DNA of 64,000 nucleotides from Casp-actino8 sp001510455 (GTDB taxonomy: Bacteria > Actinomycetota > Acidimicrobiia > Acidimicrobiales > Ilumatobacteraceae), in the NCBI GenBank assembly GCA_027592035.1, contig JAQCIK010000003.1:83227-147226 (forward strand). Direction: 5' to 3'. Below, one piece after another: positions 16,761-24,754 of the stretch. The notes beneath the pieces are model-generated. The model made no database searches. It worked only from the letters and a program-made list of their open reading frames with translations, and was not told the DNA's origin. Position numbers and translations under genes: made by a program. Numbering within the stretch: the first letter of the stretch is position 1; each line of letters begins with the position of its first letter.

Positions 16761-17105
16761 ATGATCCGACTCGTGTCGATGTTGAAGCGCAAGCCCGGTA
16801 CGACTCACCAGGAGTTCCTCGACTACTGGTTCGGAACGCACGGCCCGCTCATCCGCAATTGTTCGGCGGCCAAGTACGTGCGGCGGTACGAACAACATCC
16901 AGCCGTGTGGCCGCCCGAGGGAAGTCGTCAACCCGAACCCGACTTCGACGGTGTGACCATTCAGCACTTCGATTCGGCCGAGGATTTCTTCGCGCACATG
17001 GGCGAGCCCGACTTCCCTGAAGTCATGGCCGACACCGAGCGCTTCCTCGACACCTCCAACATCTGTTGGGTGATCACCGAGGAACCGACCGTCGTCATCG
17101 GCTGA
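16761..17105 (+). CDS. EthD-type dimeric alpha/beta barrel protein
   Basis: A 114-residue protein with the EthD/DABB signature LKRKPGTTHQEFLDYWFGTHGPL near the N-terminus followed by a second strand-helix unit. EthD-domain proteins accompany P450 and steroid or alkyl-ether degradation genes and some are small monooxygenases or dehydratases. ATG 16761 has a GAAGGGGGAAAC ribosome site and lies 42 bp after the SDR. Another DABB-like protein is encoded at 17778. The function is not known. Confidence 0.8.
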   Translation: MIRLVSMLKRKPGTTHQEFLDYWFGTHGPLIRNCSAAKYVRRYEQHPAVWPPEGSRQPEPDFDGVTIQHFDSAEDFFAHMGEPDFPEVMADTERFLDTSNICWVITEEPTVVIG

Positions 17106-17109
17106 CCAC

Positions 17110-17742
17110 GTGTACTCGGTGCCGGCTCTCGTCGGGTCGCGCGTGTGGCTCGAACCTCTGTCGTCGCAGCACGTCGAGTCTCTCGTGGCGGCCGCGTCCG
17201 AGGACCCATCGACGTACCGATACACCAACGTGCCGGACGGCCTCGATGCCATGGTCAGGTACGTCGACACCCTGATCGCCGACCGAGAGGGTGGCCGGGC
17301 GTTTCCGTTCGTCCAACGACGTTCGCTCGACGACACCGTGGTCGGGTGCACTCGTTTCATGAATCCGTTCCGGTGGTTCGGACGTGGCTCACCCGCTGAC
17401 CCTTGCCCTGACGAAGTGGAGATCGGTGGCACCTGGCTGGCGGCCTCGGCCCAGCGAACGGGAATCAATCTCGAAGCCAAGTTGCTCCTCCTCTCGTACG
17501 CATTCGAGCACTGGGAGGTGCAGCGGGTCGCCGTGTGCACCGATGCCCGCAACGATCGGAGCCGACGGGCGATCGAAGGCATCGGAGCCGAACTCGACGG
17601 GATCCTTCGCCGTCATCGACCGAGCACGGTCCCGGGCGAGGAGGGAAACCTGCGCGACTCGGCCGTGTACTCCATCACGTTCGATCATTGGCCCCTGGTT
17701 CGCGACCGACTCGAATCTTCGCTGGCGGTCCACGAGATCTAG
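17110..17742 (+). CDS. GNAT-family N-acetyltransferase (RimJ/RimL type)
   Basis: A 210-residue protein with the GNAT layout of RimJ/RimL relatives: N-terminal VGSRVWLEPLSSQHVESL, the strand DEVEIGGTWLAASAQRTGIN that precedes the acetyl-CoA site, and DARNDRSRRAIEGIGAELDG for the C-terminal helix. It would transfer an acetyl group to an amine on a protein or small molecule. The start is GTG 17110, four bases after the EthD stop. It is an unexpected partner in this cluster and may simply be a passenger gene. Confidence 0.8.
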   Translation: MYSVPALVGSRVWLEPLSSQHVESLVAAASEDPSTYRYTNVPDGLDAMVRYVDTLIADREGGRAFPFVQRRSLDDTVVGCTRFMNPFRWFGRGSPADPCPDEVEIGGTWLAASAQRTGINLEAKLLLLSYAFEHWEVQRVAVCTDARNDRSRRAIEGIGAELDGILRRHRPSTVPGEEGNLRDSAVYSITFDHWPLVRDRLESSLAVHEI

Positions 17743-17777
17743 GGTTCGACGAGACGACTTTCTCCGGGGGGTGGAGG

Positions 17778-18572
17778 GTGAAGAAGTATCCGATCGAGTT
17801 GGGCACGTTGCTCTACACGATGGTCGAACCTCACAAGGGTCACGAGGTCGAGTACAACCGTTGGTACGAACGCGACCATTTCTACGGTGGGGTGCTGGTC
17901 GGTGAGTACTCGTTCGCCGGTGATCGTTTCGTGTGCACTGCCGATCTGAAGAAGCTCCGCTATCCGGTCGAGAGTCCGATGACACCCGACCCGATGTCGG
18001 CTTCGTATCTGGCGATCTACTGGGTGCTGAAGGGTCACCACGACGACTGGAATCGTTGGAGCGTCGACACGGTCAAGAACCTTCACGCGACCGAGCGAAT
18101 GTTTCCCGAGCGCACGCACATCCACACCCAGCTGTACGACAACAAGTTCTCGTGCACACGCACGGACACCGGTACGCCCATCGAGTTGGCACTCGACCGT
18201 GGCTATGCGGGAATCGTCGTCAACGTGGGCGAGCTTGCCGATGGTGTCAGTCACGAACAGATGTGGACGTGGATGAACGACGAGTGGGCTCCGTCGGCAC
18301 GCCAGCAGAACTGGGGACCCGACGTGTTCAATTACGCGACTCTTCTTCCCCTGCTCGACGATGCACCACCCGACGTGCCCCGAGTTCCGCGGGCCGATCG
18401 TCGTTTCCTGCAGATCCATTTCGTCGATCACGATCCGGCTGAGTCGTGGGATGTCGGCTACGGCCGTTTCGGTGCCGATCTCGAGGCGAGTGGTCTCGCC
18501 ACGCATCTCTGGACGAGTCCGTTCAAGAACACGGTCTTTGGCACCGACACGTACACCGATCAACTCTGGTAG
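17778..18572 (+). CDS. Putative DABB/EthD-like protein of unknown function
   Basis: A 264-residue soluble protein that I do not recognise with certainty. The N-terminal segment LLYTMVEPHKGHEVEYNRWYERDHFYGG is reminiscent of dimeric alpha/beta barrel domains (YNRWYE..H), and a second similar segment may occur near FLQIHFVDHDPAESWD. Start GTG 17778 follows a GGTGGAGG ribosome site; upstream codons in frame overlap the acetyltransferase gene. The stop codon merges with the ribosome site of the next gene (TAGGAG). The context suggests a role in steroid-like catabolism. No membrane or signal segment is seen. Confidence 0.65.
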   Translation: MKKYPIELGTLLYTMVEPHKGHEVEYNRWYERDHFYGGVLVGEYSFAGDRFVCTADLKKLRYPVESPMTPDPMSASYLAIYWVLKGHHDDWNRWSVDTVKNLHATERMFPERTHIHTQLYDNKFSCTRTDTGTPIELALDRGYAGIVVNVGELADGVSHEQMWTWMNDEWAPSARQQNWGPDVFNYATLLPLLDDAPPDVPRVPRADRRFLQIHFVDHDPAESWDVGYGRFGADLEASGLATHLWTSPFKNTVFGTDTYTDQLW

Positions 18573-18577
18573 GAGCC

Positions 18578-19507
18578 ATGGAACCCATCACTGGACAACG
18601 CATCCTCGTCACCGGCGTCACCGGATGGGTGGCCGGACCGCTCGCTGCGACACTCGCCGCCCAGGGCAACACGGTGTTCGGAGCGGCTCGTTTTCGTGAC
18701 CCGGCCCAGCGCGAGCCGTGGGAGGCTCAGAACGTCAGCACGGTGAGCATCGACCTCGAGAAGGGTCGACTCGACGAAGTCCCGAACGATCTCGATCTGG
18801 TTCTTCATTTCGCCGTGGCCAAGAGCAACAACTTCGAAGAGGCGTTCGCGAGCAATGCCCACGGCTGCGCCGATCTGATGGAGACGGCGGCCTCCCGGAG
18901 TGATCGCATGACGTTCTTCCACTGTTCGTCGACTGCGGTCTACGCACCACACGATCACGAGCCACGAGTCGAGACCGATCTGCTCGGAGACAGTCACCGG
19001 CCGATGCCCGGTATGCCCACCTACAGCATTTCCAAGATTGCCGGTGAGGTGTTGGTGCAACACACCGCCAAGCGGCTCGGTGTGCCGACGGTGATCGCAC
19101 GACTCAACGTGCCTTATGGCGACCAGTACGGCTGGATGCTCTTTCACCTCATGATGATGGAACGGGACATTCCGGTCCCGGTGCACGTCGATCAACCCAC
19201 GAGTTACACACCGATCCACGCCGACGACATCGCCCGCAGCATGCCGTACCTCCTGTCGTACGCGTCCACGCCGGCCGAGATCGTGAACTGGGGCGGGGAC
19301 CAGATCGTGTCGATCGAGGATTGGTGCGAGGAGATGGGACGACTGACCGGACTCACTCCCACGTTCAATCCCACCACGGCGACGATCGCCGCCATCATCC
19401 CTGATCTCTCGAAACTTCACGACCGCGGCTTCAACACGACGGTCGATTGGCGTGAGGGAATTCGCCGCCAGATCGTCGCCAATCGGCCGGAGTTGCTGAA
19501 GAACTAG
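18578..19507 (+). CDS. NAD-dependent epimerase/dehydratase (extended SDR)
   Basis: A 309-residue extended SDR. The nucleotide motif ILVTGVTGWVAGPLA, the active-site Ser in FHCSSTAVYA, and the YSISK catalytic pair are intact. Family members include 3-beta-hydroxysteroid dehydrogenases, sugar epimerases and cinnamoyl-type reductases. ATG 18578 has AGGAG directly upstream, overlapping the previous stop. It ends two bases before the convergent phosphotransferase gene. Given the neighbours, a hydroxysteroid dehydrogenase role is plausible but unproved. Confidence 0.8.
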   Translation: MEPITGQRILVTGVTGWVAGPLAATLAAQGNTVFGAARFRDPAQREPWEAQNVSTVSIDLEKGRLDEVPNDLDLVLHFAVAKSNNFEEAFASNAHGCADLMETAASRSDRMTFFHCSSTAVYAPHDHEPRVETDLLGDSHRPMPGMPTYSISKIAGEVLVQHTAKRLGVPTVIARLNVPYGDQYGWMLFHLMMMERDIPVPVHVDQPTSYTPIHADDIARSMPYLLSYASTPAEIVNWGGDQIVSIEDWCEEMGRLTGLTPTFNPTTATIAAIIPDLSKLHDRGFNTTVDWREGIRRQIVANRPELLKN

Positions 19508-19508
19508 A

Positions 19509-20588
19509 TCAGCCGTCGATCTGCTCGTAGAGCATCGACTTGTGCATGATCAGATCCTCGGGATCGTCGGGCATCTCGCGATTGCCGTATGCGACCTCAC
19601 GCGACGACGTACGAATCGCAATGGCCGCGAATCGCAGACTGGCGTAGGTGACGTACCACTCGAACTCGTCGATCTCTCGTCCTCCGGCCGACACGTAGGC
19701 CTGCTGGACGTCATCGGCTCGACAGAACTCGGGGAAACCTGGCATTTCGAAGATGTCGGCGAGCGACTGGAAGAACATGTGCATGAACACCAGCCATCCG
19801 ACGTCGACGCCGGCCGGACCGGCGTTCACCATTTCCCAGTCGAGAACCGCGGTGGGAAGGTGGCCGTCGAACATCACGTTGCCGGGACGAGCGTCACCCC
19901 AGTTGATGACGGTGGGGCCGGGATCAGCGGGGCGGTGGGCGGCCAGCCAGTCGAGTGCACGTTCGATGATCGGCAAGCGAAGTTCGCCTCGGGCCCAGTC
20001 GTAGTAGGCGCGTTGCTCGGCGAGCAGACGCGTGAGGTCGTCGCCCCCCGGGGTGGGGAGGAACGACACGTCGAGGCCGTCGGTCTTCGCACGACCCAGA
20101 TCGATCGAGTGGATCTGGGCCTGAATGGACGCAACGGTTCGGGTCAGACCACGTTGGTCGTCGATGGAGAAGTCGTCGAGGAAGCTGCCGCCGAACACGT
20201 AGGGCGGCATGTCGGGCAGGGCCCGTCCGGCGACGCGATCCATCACGAGGAACGGTGAGCCGAGAAGTGTTTCGTCGTTCTCGAGGAAGCGAACGTTGGG
20301 AACGGGTAGGGCGGTGTAGTGGGCGACGAGTTTCATGGCTCCGGCCTGAGCGGCCAGGTCGTACACCGGGAACACCGGCCAATCGTTCATGTCGGGCCGT
20401 AGTCGAGTGACGACGGCCTCACTGTGACCGCCATGATGAATCGTGAACAGCAGGGTCTCGCTGCTCATGCCACTGCCCTCCGGGATGCTCACGTCACTGA
20501 TACGACACGGAGCACCCAATCGCTCGCTGAACCAGGGTTCGAGGGTGAGAGCGAGCTGCTGTGGATCGCGCTTCGACGGCAACGGCAC
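19509..20588 (-). CDS. Aminoglycoside-phosphotransferase-fold kinase
   Basis: A 359-residue APH/choline-kinase-like protein. The Brenner-type catalytic loop INWGDARPGNVMFDG and the magnesium motif VLDWEM are intact, and the N-terminal lobe has SETLLFTIHHGG. Such kinases are fused or adjacent to acyl-CoA dehydrogenases (ACAD10/11-like) in lipid catabolism, where they phosphorylate hydroxyacyl groups. GTG 20588 is one base after the stop of the SnoaL-like gene, so the two are coupled. A kinase acting on a hydroxylated catabolite is inferred over antibiotic resistance. Confidence 0.8.
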   Translation of the reverse strand: MPLPSKRDPQQLALTLEPWFSERLGAPCRISDVSIPEGSGMSSETLLFTIHHGGHSEAVVTRLRPDMNDWPVFPVYDLAAQAGAMKLVAHYTALPVPNVRFLENDETLLGSPFLVMDRVAGRALPDMPPYVFGGSFLDDFSIDDQRGLTRTVASIQAQIHSIDLGRAKTDGLDVSFLPTPGGDDLTRLLAEQRAYYDWARGELRLPIIERALDWLAAHRPADPGPTVINWGDARPGNVMFDGHLPTAVLDWEMVNAGPAGVDVGWLVFMHMFFQSLADIFEMPGFPEFCRADDVQQAYVSAGGREIDEFEWYVTYASLRFAAIAIRTSSREVAYGNREMPDDPEDLIMHKSMLYEQIDG

Positions 20589-20589
20589 G

Positions 20590-21015
20590 TCAGGCCTGCT
20601 TCACGTAGACGAGCTGCTCGAAACGATTGGCGATACGCCATCCGTCCGCGGTTCGGACCACGGTGTCGTCGTACCAACCACTGGCCTGCATGTACGTGGG
20701 ATCGGCACCGTCGGCTCCCGGAATCCGCATGACCATCGTGTACATCGAGCGCACTTTGGCCGTGTCGTCGTCGGTGAACGAGATGGTGAGGTTCGAGCCC
20801 GACGAAAGATTGACGTCGAACATTCCCATCATTCCGTTGAAGGTGTCGGCGGCCGACTTCGGATCTCCCACCGGTCCGCCGGCCGTCGAGTAATCGACCT
20901 GGGCATCGGGTGTGAACACTCCGACCCACGCGGACCAATCCCGATCGGACAGGGCCCAGGTGTAGCGGTTGAGTAGATCGGCGATATGAGCACGATCGAG
21001 AGCTTCGTTCGACAT
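20590..21015 (-). CDS. SnoaL-like NTF2-fold protein
   Basis: A 141-residue NTF2-fold protein with DRAHIADLLNRYTWALSDRDW and a C-terminal WYDDTVVRTADGWRIANR, as in SnoaL-like dehydratase/isomerases. It has a clear AAGGGGGACGAC ribosome site before ATG 21015 and a -10 box TAGGAT at 21037-21042. It leads a two-gene operon with the APH-like kinase. The catalytic activity cannot be told from sequence. Confidence 0.8.
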   Translation of the reverse strand: MSNEALDRAHIADLLNRYTWALSDRDWSAWVGVFTPDAQVDYSTAGGPVGDPKSAADTFNGMMGMFDVNLSSGSNLTISFTDDDTAKVRSMYTMVMRIPGADGADPTYMQASGWYDDTVVRTADGWRIANRFEQLVYVKQA

Positions 21016-21036
21016 GTCGTCCCCCTTGTCATGACG

Positions 21037-21042
21037 ATCCTA
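21037..21042 (-). promoter_or_regulatory. -10 box of the SnoaL/kinase promoter
   Basis: TAGGAT on the minus strand lies 21 bases upstream of ATG 21015, giving a short leader with a Shine-Dalgarno site. An 8-bp palindrome GTCATGAC (21028-21035) falls near the expected transcription start. Confidence 0.4.
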
Positions 21043-21083
21043 AACGCCGCGTGCCCGACGAGTCCTCTTGGCAGACTGTGGCG

Positions 21084-23138
21084 ATGTCGTCCACGCGGAT
21101 CGTCCTCGGAACCTGCCATCACGATTGCCCCGATTCGTGCGGGTGGGAGGTCACGGTCACCGACGGAGCGGCCGTCCGGATGCGCGGCAATTCCGATCAT
21201 CCGTACTCGCAGGGAGAACTCTGTCCGAAGGTCAATCGCTTCCTCGATCGCGTGTACAGCCCCGATCGCATCCTCACGCCGTTGGTGCTCGACGGACCGA
21301 AGGGCAGCGGTCGCTTCCGACCGACATCGTGGGACGAGGCCCTGCAGATCGTCGCCGAGCGGCTTCACCACGTGATCGACACCTGGGGCGGGGAGGCGAT
21401 CGTTCCGTGGGGTGACGCTGGAACCCAGGGTGCTATTCAGATGGATTCGTTGAGCCAGCGATTCTTCGCCCGTCTCGGTTCGTCGCGTCAGGTCGACTCG
21501 CTCTGCGGTGCGACCGCCGGGGTCGGCACCGCCTCCTCGCTCGGCACACCACTCGCGTCCGATCCGCTCACGGTCGAACACTCGAAGTTCATCGTGCTGT
21601 GGGGGACCAACACTCGTCTGACCAATCGTCACTTGTGGCCCTACATCGAGAAGGCGCGAGCGAAGGGGGCCACGGTCGTCGTGATCGACCCCGTCCGCAC
21701 CGTCACTGCCGACGCCGCCGATCGGTTCCTGCAACTTCGACCCGGTACCGACGTGGCTTTCGCTCTCGGCGTCATGCACGTGATCGTGCGTGACGACTTG
21801 GTCGATCACGATCACCTCGATCGGTTCACCACCGGTTACGACGAATTGGTCGCTCACGTCGCCACCTGGACGCCCGAGCGAGTCGCCGCCGAGTGCGGTG
21901 TCGACGCATCCGAGATCGAGCGCTTCGCACACGAGTACGCCACGTCGGGCGCATCGTTCATCCGTACGTTGGTAGGGGCCGAGCATCGTGAGAGCGGTGC
22001 CCAGTTCTTTCGGACGGTGTCGCTCCTTCCCGTGCTCATCGGGGCCTGGAAGCAGGCCGGCGGCGGCTATTCGCGCAGTGTCGGCTCCTACAGTCGCTCG
22101 TCGGTCGATCTCTCGACGTTCGCCGCCCCGCATCTGAGTCCCGTGGCCGAGCGTCGTCCGATCAGCATGAACCGTCTCGGGCGCGCTCTGCTCGACGAGA
22201 CACTCGACCCGCCTCTGAAATGCGTGTTCGTCTTCAACGGCAATCCGGTCGTGACCGCACCCGAGGCCGGTCTTCTGAGGAGGGGTCTCGAACGATCCGA
22301 CGTGTTCACCGTGGTGTCGGAGCAGTTCCTCACCGACACCGCTCGCTACGCCGACGTGATCTTCCCGGCCTGCACCCAGATCGAACAGGACGACGTGGTG
22401 CCAGCGTGGGGTCATCTGTACGTGGGCTGGAATCACAAGGCGATCGAGCCGTTGGGGGAGAGCGTGCCCAACACCGAACTCTGGCGACGTCTCGCTCGTG
22501 CCATGGGCTTCACCGATCCCGAATTGTTCCCCACCGACGACGAGCTGTTGGAGAGATGTCTCGTCGGCTTCGACATCGAAGCCTTGAAGACGCGCGGCTG
22601 GGCACGTGTGCCCGGTACCGACGACGTTCGACCGTTCGTCGACGGCTATCCGTTCCCCGACGGTCGGCTGCCCTTGGCCAACGCGGTTCTCGAACGTGAG
22701 GGTCACGGACGTCTGCCCACCTACACACCACCTTCCGAGGGCGCCGTCGGCCGTGGTGGTCGTTATCCGCTCTCACTCATGTCGCCCAAGTTCCATCAGC
22801 GATTCCTCAACGCGTCGTATTCCCATCTCGACGGCCACGTCGGGCCCGAAGGTGAGTTGTTCTGTGAACTTCACCCCGTCGATGCTGCGGCCCGGGGAAT
22901 CAACGACGGCGATTCGGTCGACGTCATCAACGATCGGGGTCGCCTGCGCGCCGTGGCCCGGGTGAACGATTCACCTCGCGTGGCACCGGGACTCGTGATG
23001 GTTCCGTTCGGTTGGGTCGGTGATCGAACGAGTGACGGACTCGCGGTCAACGACCTGACCAACGACACCGCCACCGATTGGGGTGGAGGTGTTGCGTTCT
23101 ACGACACGTCGGTCGACGTCGAACCCGTGACCGTGTGA
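21084..23138 (+). CDS. Molybdopterin-dependent oxidoreductase (DMSO-reductase family)
   Basis: A 684-residue molybdenum bis-MGD enzyme. Cys11, Cys15, Cys19 and Cys47 form the N-terminal 4Fe-4S site (TCHHDCPDSC and GELCPK). The molybdenum-binding region reads VDSLCGATAGVG, where the Cys is the likely metal ligand. C-terminal MGD-binding domain: SPKFHQRFLNASYSH and later LVMVPFGW. No twin-arginine signal is seen, so it is probably cytoplasmic. Start ATG 21084 is used; GTG 21051 and 21078 are in frame. Substrates in this broad family include formate, thiosulfate, ethylbenzene-type or steroid C25 hydroxylation; the last is attractive here, but those enzymes need beta and gamma subunits that are absent. 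Confidence 0.82.
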   Translation: MSSTRIVLGTCHHDCPDSCGWEVTVTDGAAVRMRGNSDHPYSQGELCPKVNRFLDRVYSPDRILTPLVLDGPKGSGRFRPTSWDEALQIVAERLHHVIDTWGGEAIVPWGDAGTQGAIQMDSLSQRFFARLGSSRQVDSLCGATAGVGTASSLGTPLASDPLTVEHSKFIVLWGTNTRLTNRHLWPYIEKARAKGATVVVIDPVRTVTADAADRFLQLRPGTDVAFALGVMHVIVRDDLVDHDHLDRFTTGYDELVAHVATWTPERVAAECGVDASEIERFAHEYATSGASFIRTLVGAEHRESGAQFFRTVSLLPVLIGAWKQAGGGYSRSVGSYSRSSVDLSTFAAPHLSPVAERRPISMNRLGRALLDETLDPPLKCVFVFNGNPVVTAPEAGLLRRGLERSDVFTVVSEQFLTDTARYADVIFPACTQIEQDDVVPAWGHLYVGWNHKAIEPLGESVPNTELWRRLARAMGFTDPELFPTDDELLERCLVGFDIEALKTRGWARVPGTDDVRPFVDGYPFPDGRLPLANAVLEREGHGRLPTYTPPSEGAVGRGGRYPLSLMSPKFHQRFLNASYSHLDGHVGPEGELFCELHPVDAAARGINDGDSVDVINDRGRLRAVARVNDSPRVAPGLVMVPFGWVGDRTSDGLAVNDLTNDTATDWGGGVAFYDTSVDVEPVTV

Positions 23139-23153
23139 GGTCGGCCGTTCGCG

Positions 23154-24659
23154 TCAGGGGCGCAGGCCGAGTGACGTGTCGCCGTAGTCGCCGTCGAGAC
23201 GCAACAGGGTCGAATCATCACAGGCCCACCCGTCGTCGGTGATCTCGACCGTGGGAACCAGGGCCCGATCGCTCTCTGTGGGTGGCGCTGGCGGATACGA
23301 GCGGGTGAAACCGCCGTCTTTCACGACGATCATCTGGTAGCACGGACTGGGCGTGTTGGTTCCCGGATCAGCGAGGGCGTGGAGTCCACCACCCGTCCAG
23401 TCGGTGATCGTCGATGCCCGTTCGAGGACGCAGGCCCGCGAGAGTTCGCCGCTCTCGACGCAGGGCTTGGCGGCGGTGGCGAAGAGGAACATGGCCGAAA
23501 GACCCTGCATGCCGAGACCCGACACCTTGCCACCCGGTCGGTGGGTGTCGATCATGTCGAGATAATCGCGAACGGCTGGCACGCGGTCGGCTTCCTCGAT
23601 GAGGGAATAGGCCGTGCGAACGAACACCCCTTCGACGCTCGAGCCACCGCGCTCGAGAAGCACGTCGGCGTAGAAACCGGCGTCGGCCATGATGATGTCG
23701 GGACGGTAGTTGAGTTCGTCCATGGCCTTGGTGAGTTGCGGAAGCACTTCGGGTACTCCCACGAAGGCGAGGGCCCGGATGTCGCGAGACTTCAATTGCT
23801 GTGCGATCAGAACCCAGTTGGCCTCACCGAGCGAGCTGTACGGGATGCGGATGTCGACGTCGATTCCGCCGATCTTCTCGATCAGTTCGATGTACTGCTC
23901 CTCGACGATCTGAGCCGTGAGCAGATCGGAATACACGGTGCCGAAGGACTGCATCGCTTCCGGGTTCACCGACAGCGCCCACTTGAACCAGCCACCGTCC
24001 TTGTAGTCGGACGGATTGGGCATGGGCGTGAACATGTTGTCGGACTTCGACTTGCCGGCCGTCACCACGAAACCCGCGAAGTCGATCATGTCGCACTCGT
24101 GGAATCGCGGGAACTCCTGATCGTCGAAAGCGAAGCCACCACCGGCCATGGCGAAGGCGTTGTCACAGATGACTTCCATCTGGGCCGGAACCTCGAACAG
24201 TTTCGAATCGGCGTCGATGATCTCGATCGGCAGACCGGCGACACCACCTTGTTCGTTGCACCAACCGGCGAAGGCGACCGCGGCGTCGTACAGCTCGGCA
24301 TTGAGACCCGGCACCGCGATGTTGCCCTTGTCGGACGCGGCGGCCAGGCGAATGCGGTCGGGCGAGCCGCCGGCCTCGGCCTCGAGCACGGTGGGTGCCA
24401 CTCCGTCGGGAGCCGGGCCACACGGGGACTCGAGGTCGCCGAAGGTGATGACCGGCGCCTCCGGAGTCGATGTCGAGCCATCCGTCTGTTCGGTCGTCGG
24501 CTCGGAAATCGACTCGGCGGGAGCCGTCGAGGTTGCCGGGGCCGCAGAGGGAGCCGGAGTGGCCTCGTCGCGATTGGCGCACGAGGCGATCACGAGCGAC
24601 GTGAGGGCGATCATCGCCAGGCGATGGGAGACGGAGGAGCGGCGGGAGGTGGGGGCCAT
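23154..24659 (-). CDS. LivK-type substrate-binding lipoprotein, orphan paralogue
   Basis: A 501-residue binding lipoprotein: signal helix followed by the lipobox VIASC (Cys27), a long Pro/Ala/Thr/Glu linker and a type I periplasmic-binding fold. It shares FAGWCNEQGG, a GGFAFDDQEFPRFHEC-like segment and the C-terminal GGLHA region with the protein at 5564-7054, so they are paralogues. No permease or ATPase is adjacent; it may feed the LivFGHM transporter at 1.8-5.5 kb with another ligand. ATG 24659 is preferred to GTG 24677, which would lengthen the signal peptide. It is convergent with the molybdoenzyme and divergent from the P450. Confidence 0.86.
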   Translation of the reverse strand: MAPTSRRSSVSHRLAMIALTSLVIASCANRDEATPAPSAAPATSTAPAESISEPTTEQTDGSTSTPEAPVITFGDLESPCGPAPDGVAPTVLEAEAGGSPDRIRLAAASDKGNIAVPGLNAELYDAAVAFAGWCNEQGGVAGLPIEIIDADSKLFEVPAQMEVICDNAFAMAGGGFAFDDQEFPRFHECDMIDFAGFVVTAGKSKSDNMFTPMPNPSDYKDGGWFKWALSVNPEAMQSFGTVYSDLLTAQIVEEQYIELIEKIGGIDVDIRIPYSSLGEANWVLIAQQLKSRDIRALAFVGVPEVLPQLTKAMDELNYRPDIIMADAGFYADVLLERGGSSVEGVFVRTAYSLIEEADRVPAVRDYLDMIDTHRPGGKVSGLGMQGLSAMFLFATAAKPCVESGELSRACVLERASTITDWTGGGLHALADPGTNTPSPCYQMIVVKDGGFTRSYPPAPPTESDRALVPTVEITDDGWACDDSTLLRLDGDYGDTSLGLRP

Positions 24660-24709
24660 TTCACCAGTCTGACCCACGCGAGGAACGAAATGCCCGATCG
24701 GCGCGATTA

Positions 24710-24746
24710 CTCACCGGCGACCCGACTCACTACTGTCGTCGGTGAG
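24710..24746. promoter_or_regulatory. Long inverted repeat over the P450 promoter
   Basis: Arms CTCACCGGCGAC (24710-24721) and GTCGTCGGTGAG (24735-24746) pair at 11 of 12 positions around a 13-base centre. The right arm overlaps the -10 box and reaches the ribosome site, so most of the palindrome would not be transcribed; a protein operator is more likely than an RNA hairpin. Confidence 0.5.
24731..24736 (+). promoter_or_regulatory. -10 box of the P450 promoter
   Basis: TACTGT lies 18 bases before ATG 24755. A GAGGAGGGACC ribosome site follows, so this gene has a short leader. Confidence 0.45.
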
Positions 24747-24754
24747 GAGGGACC

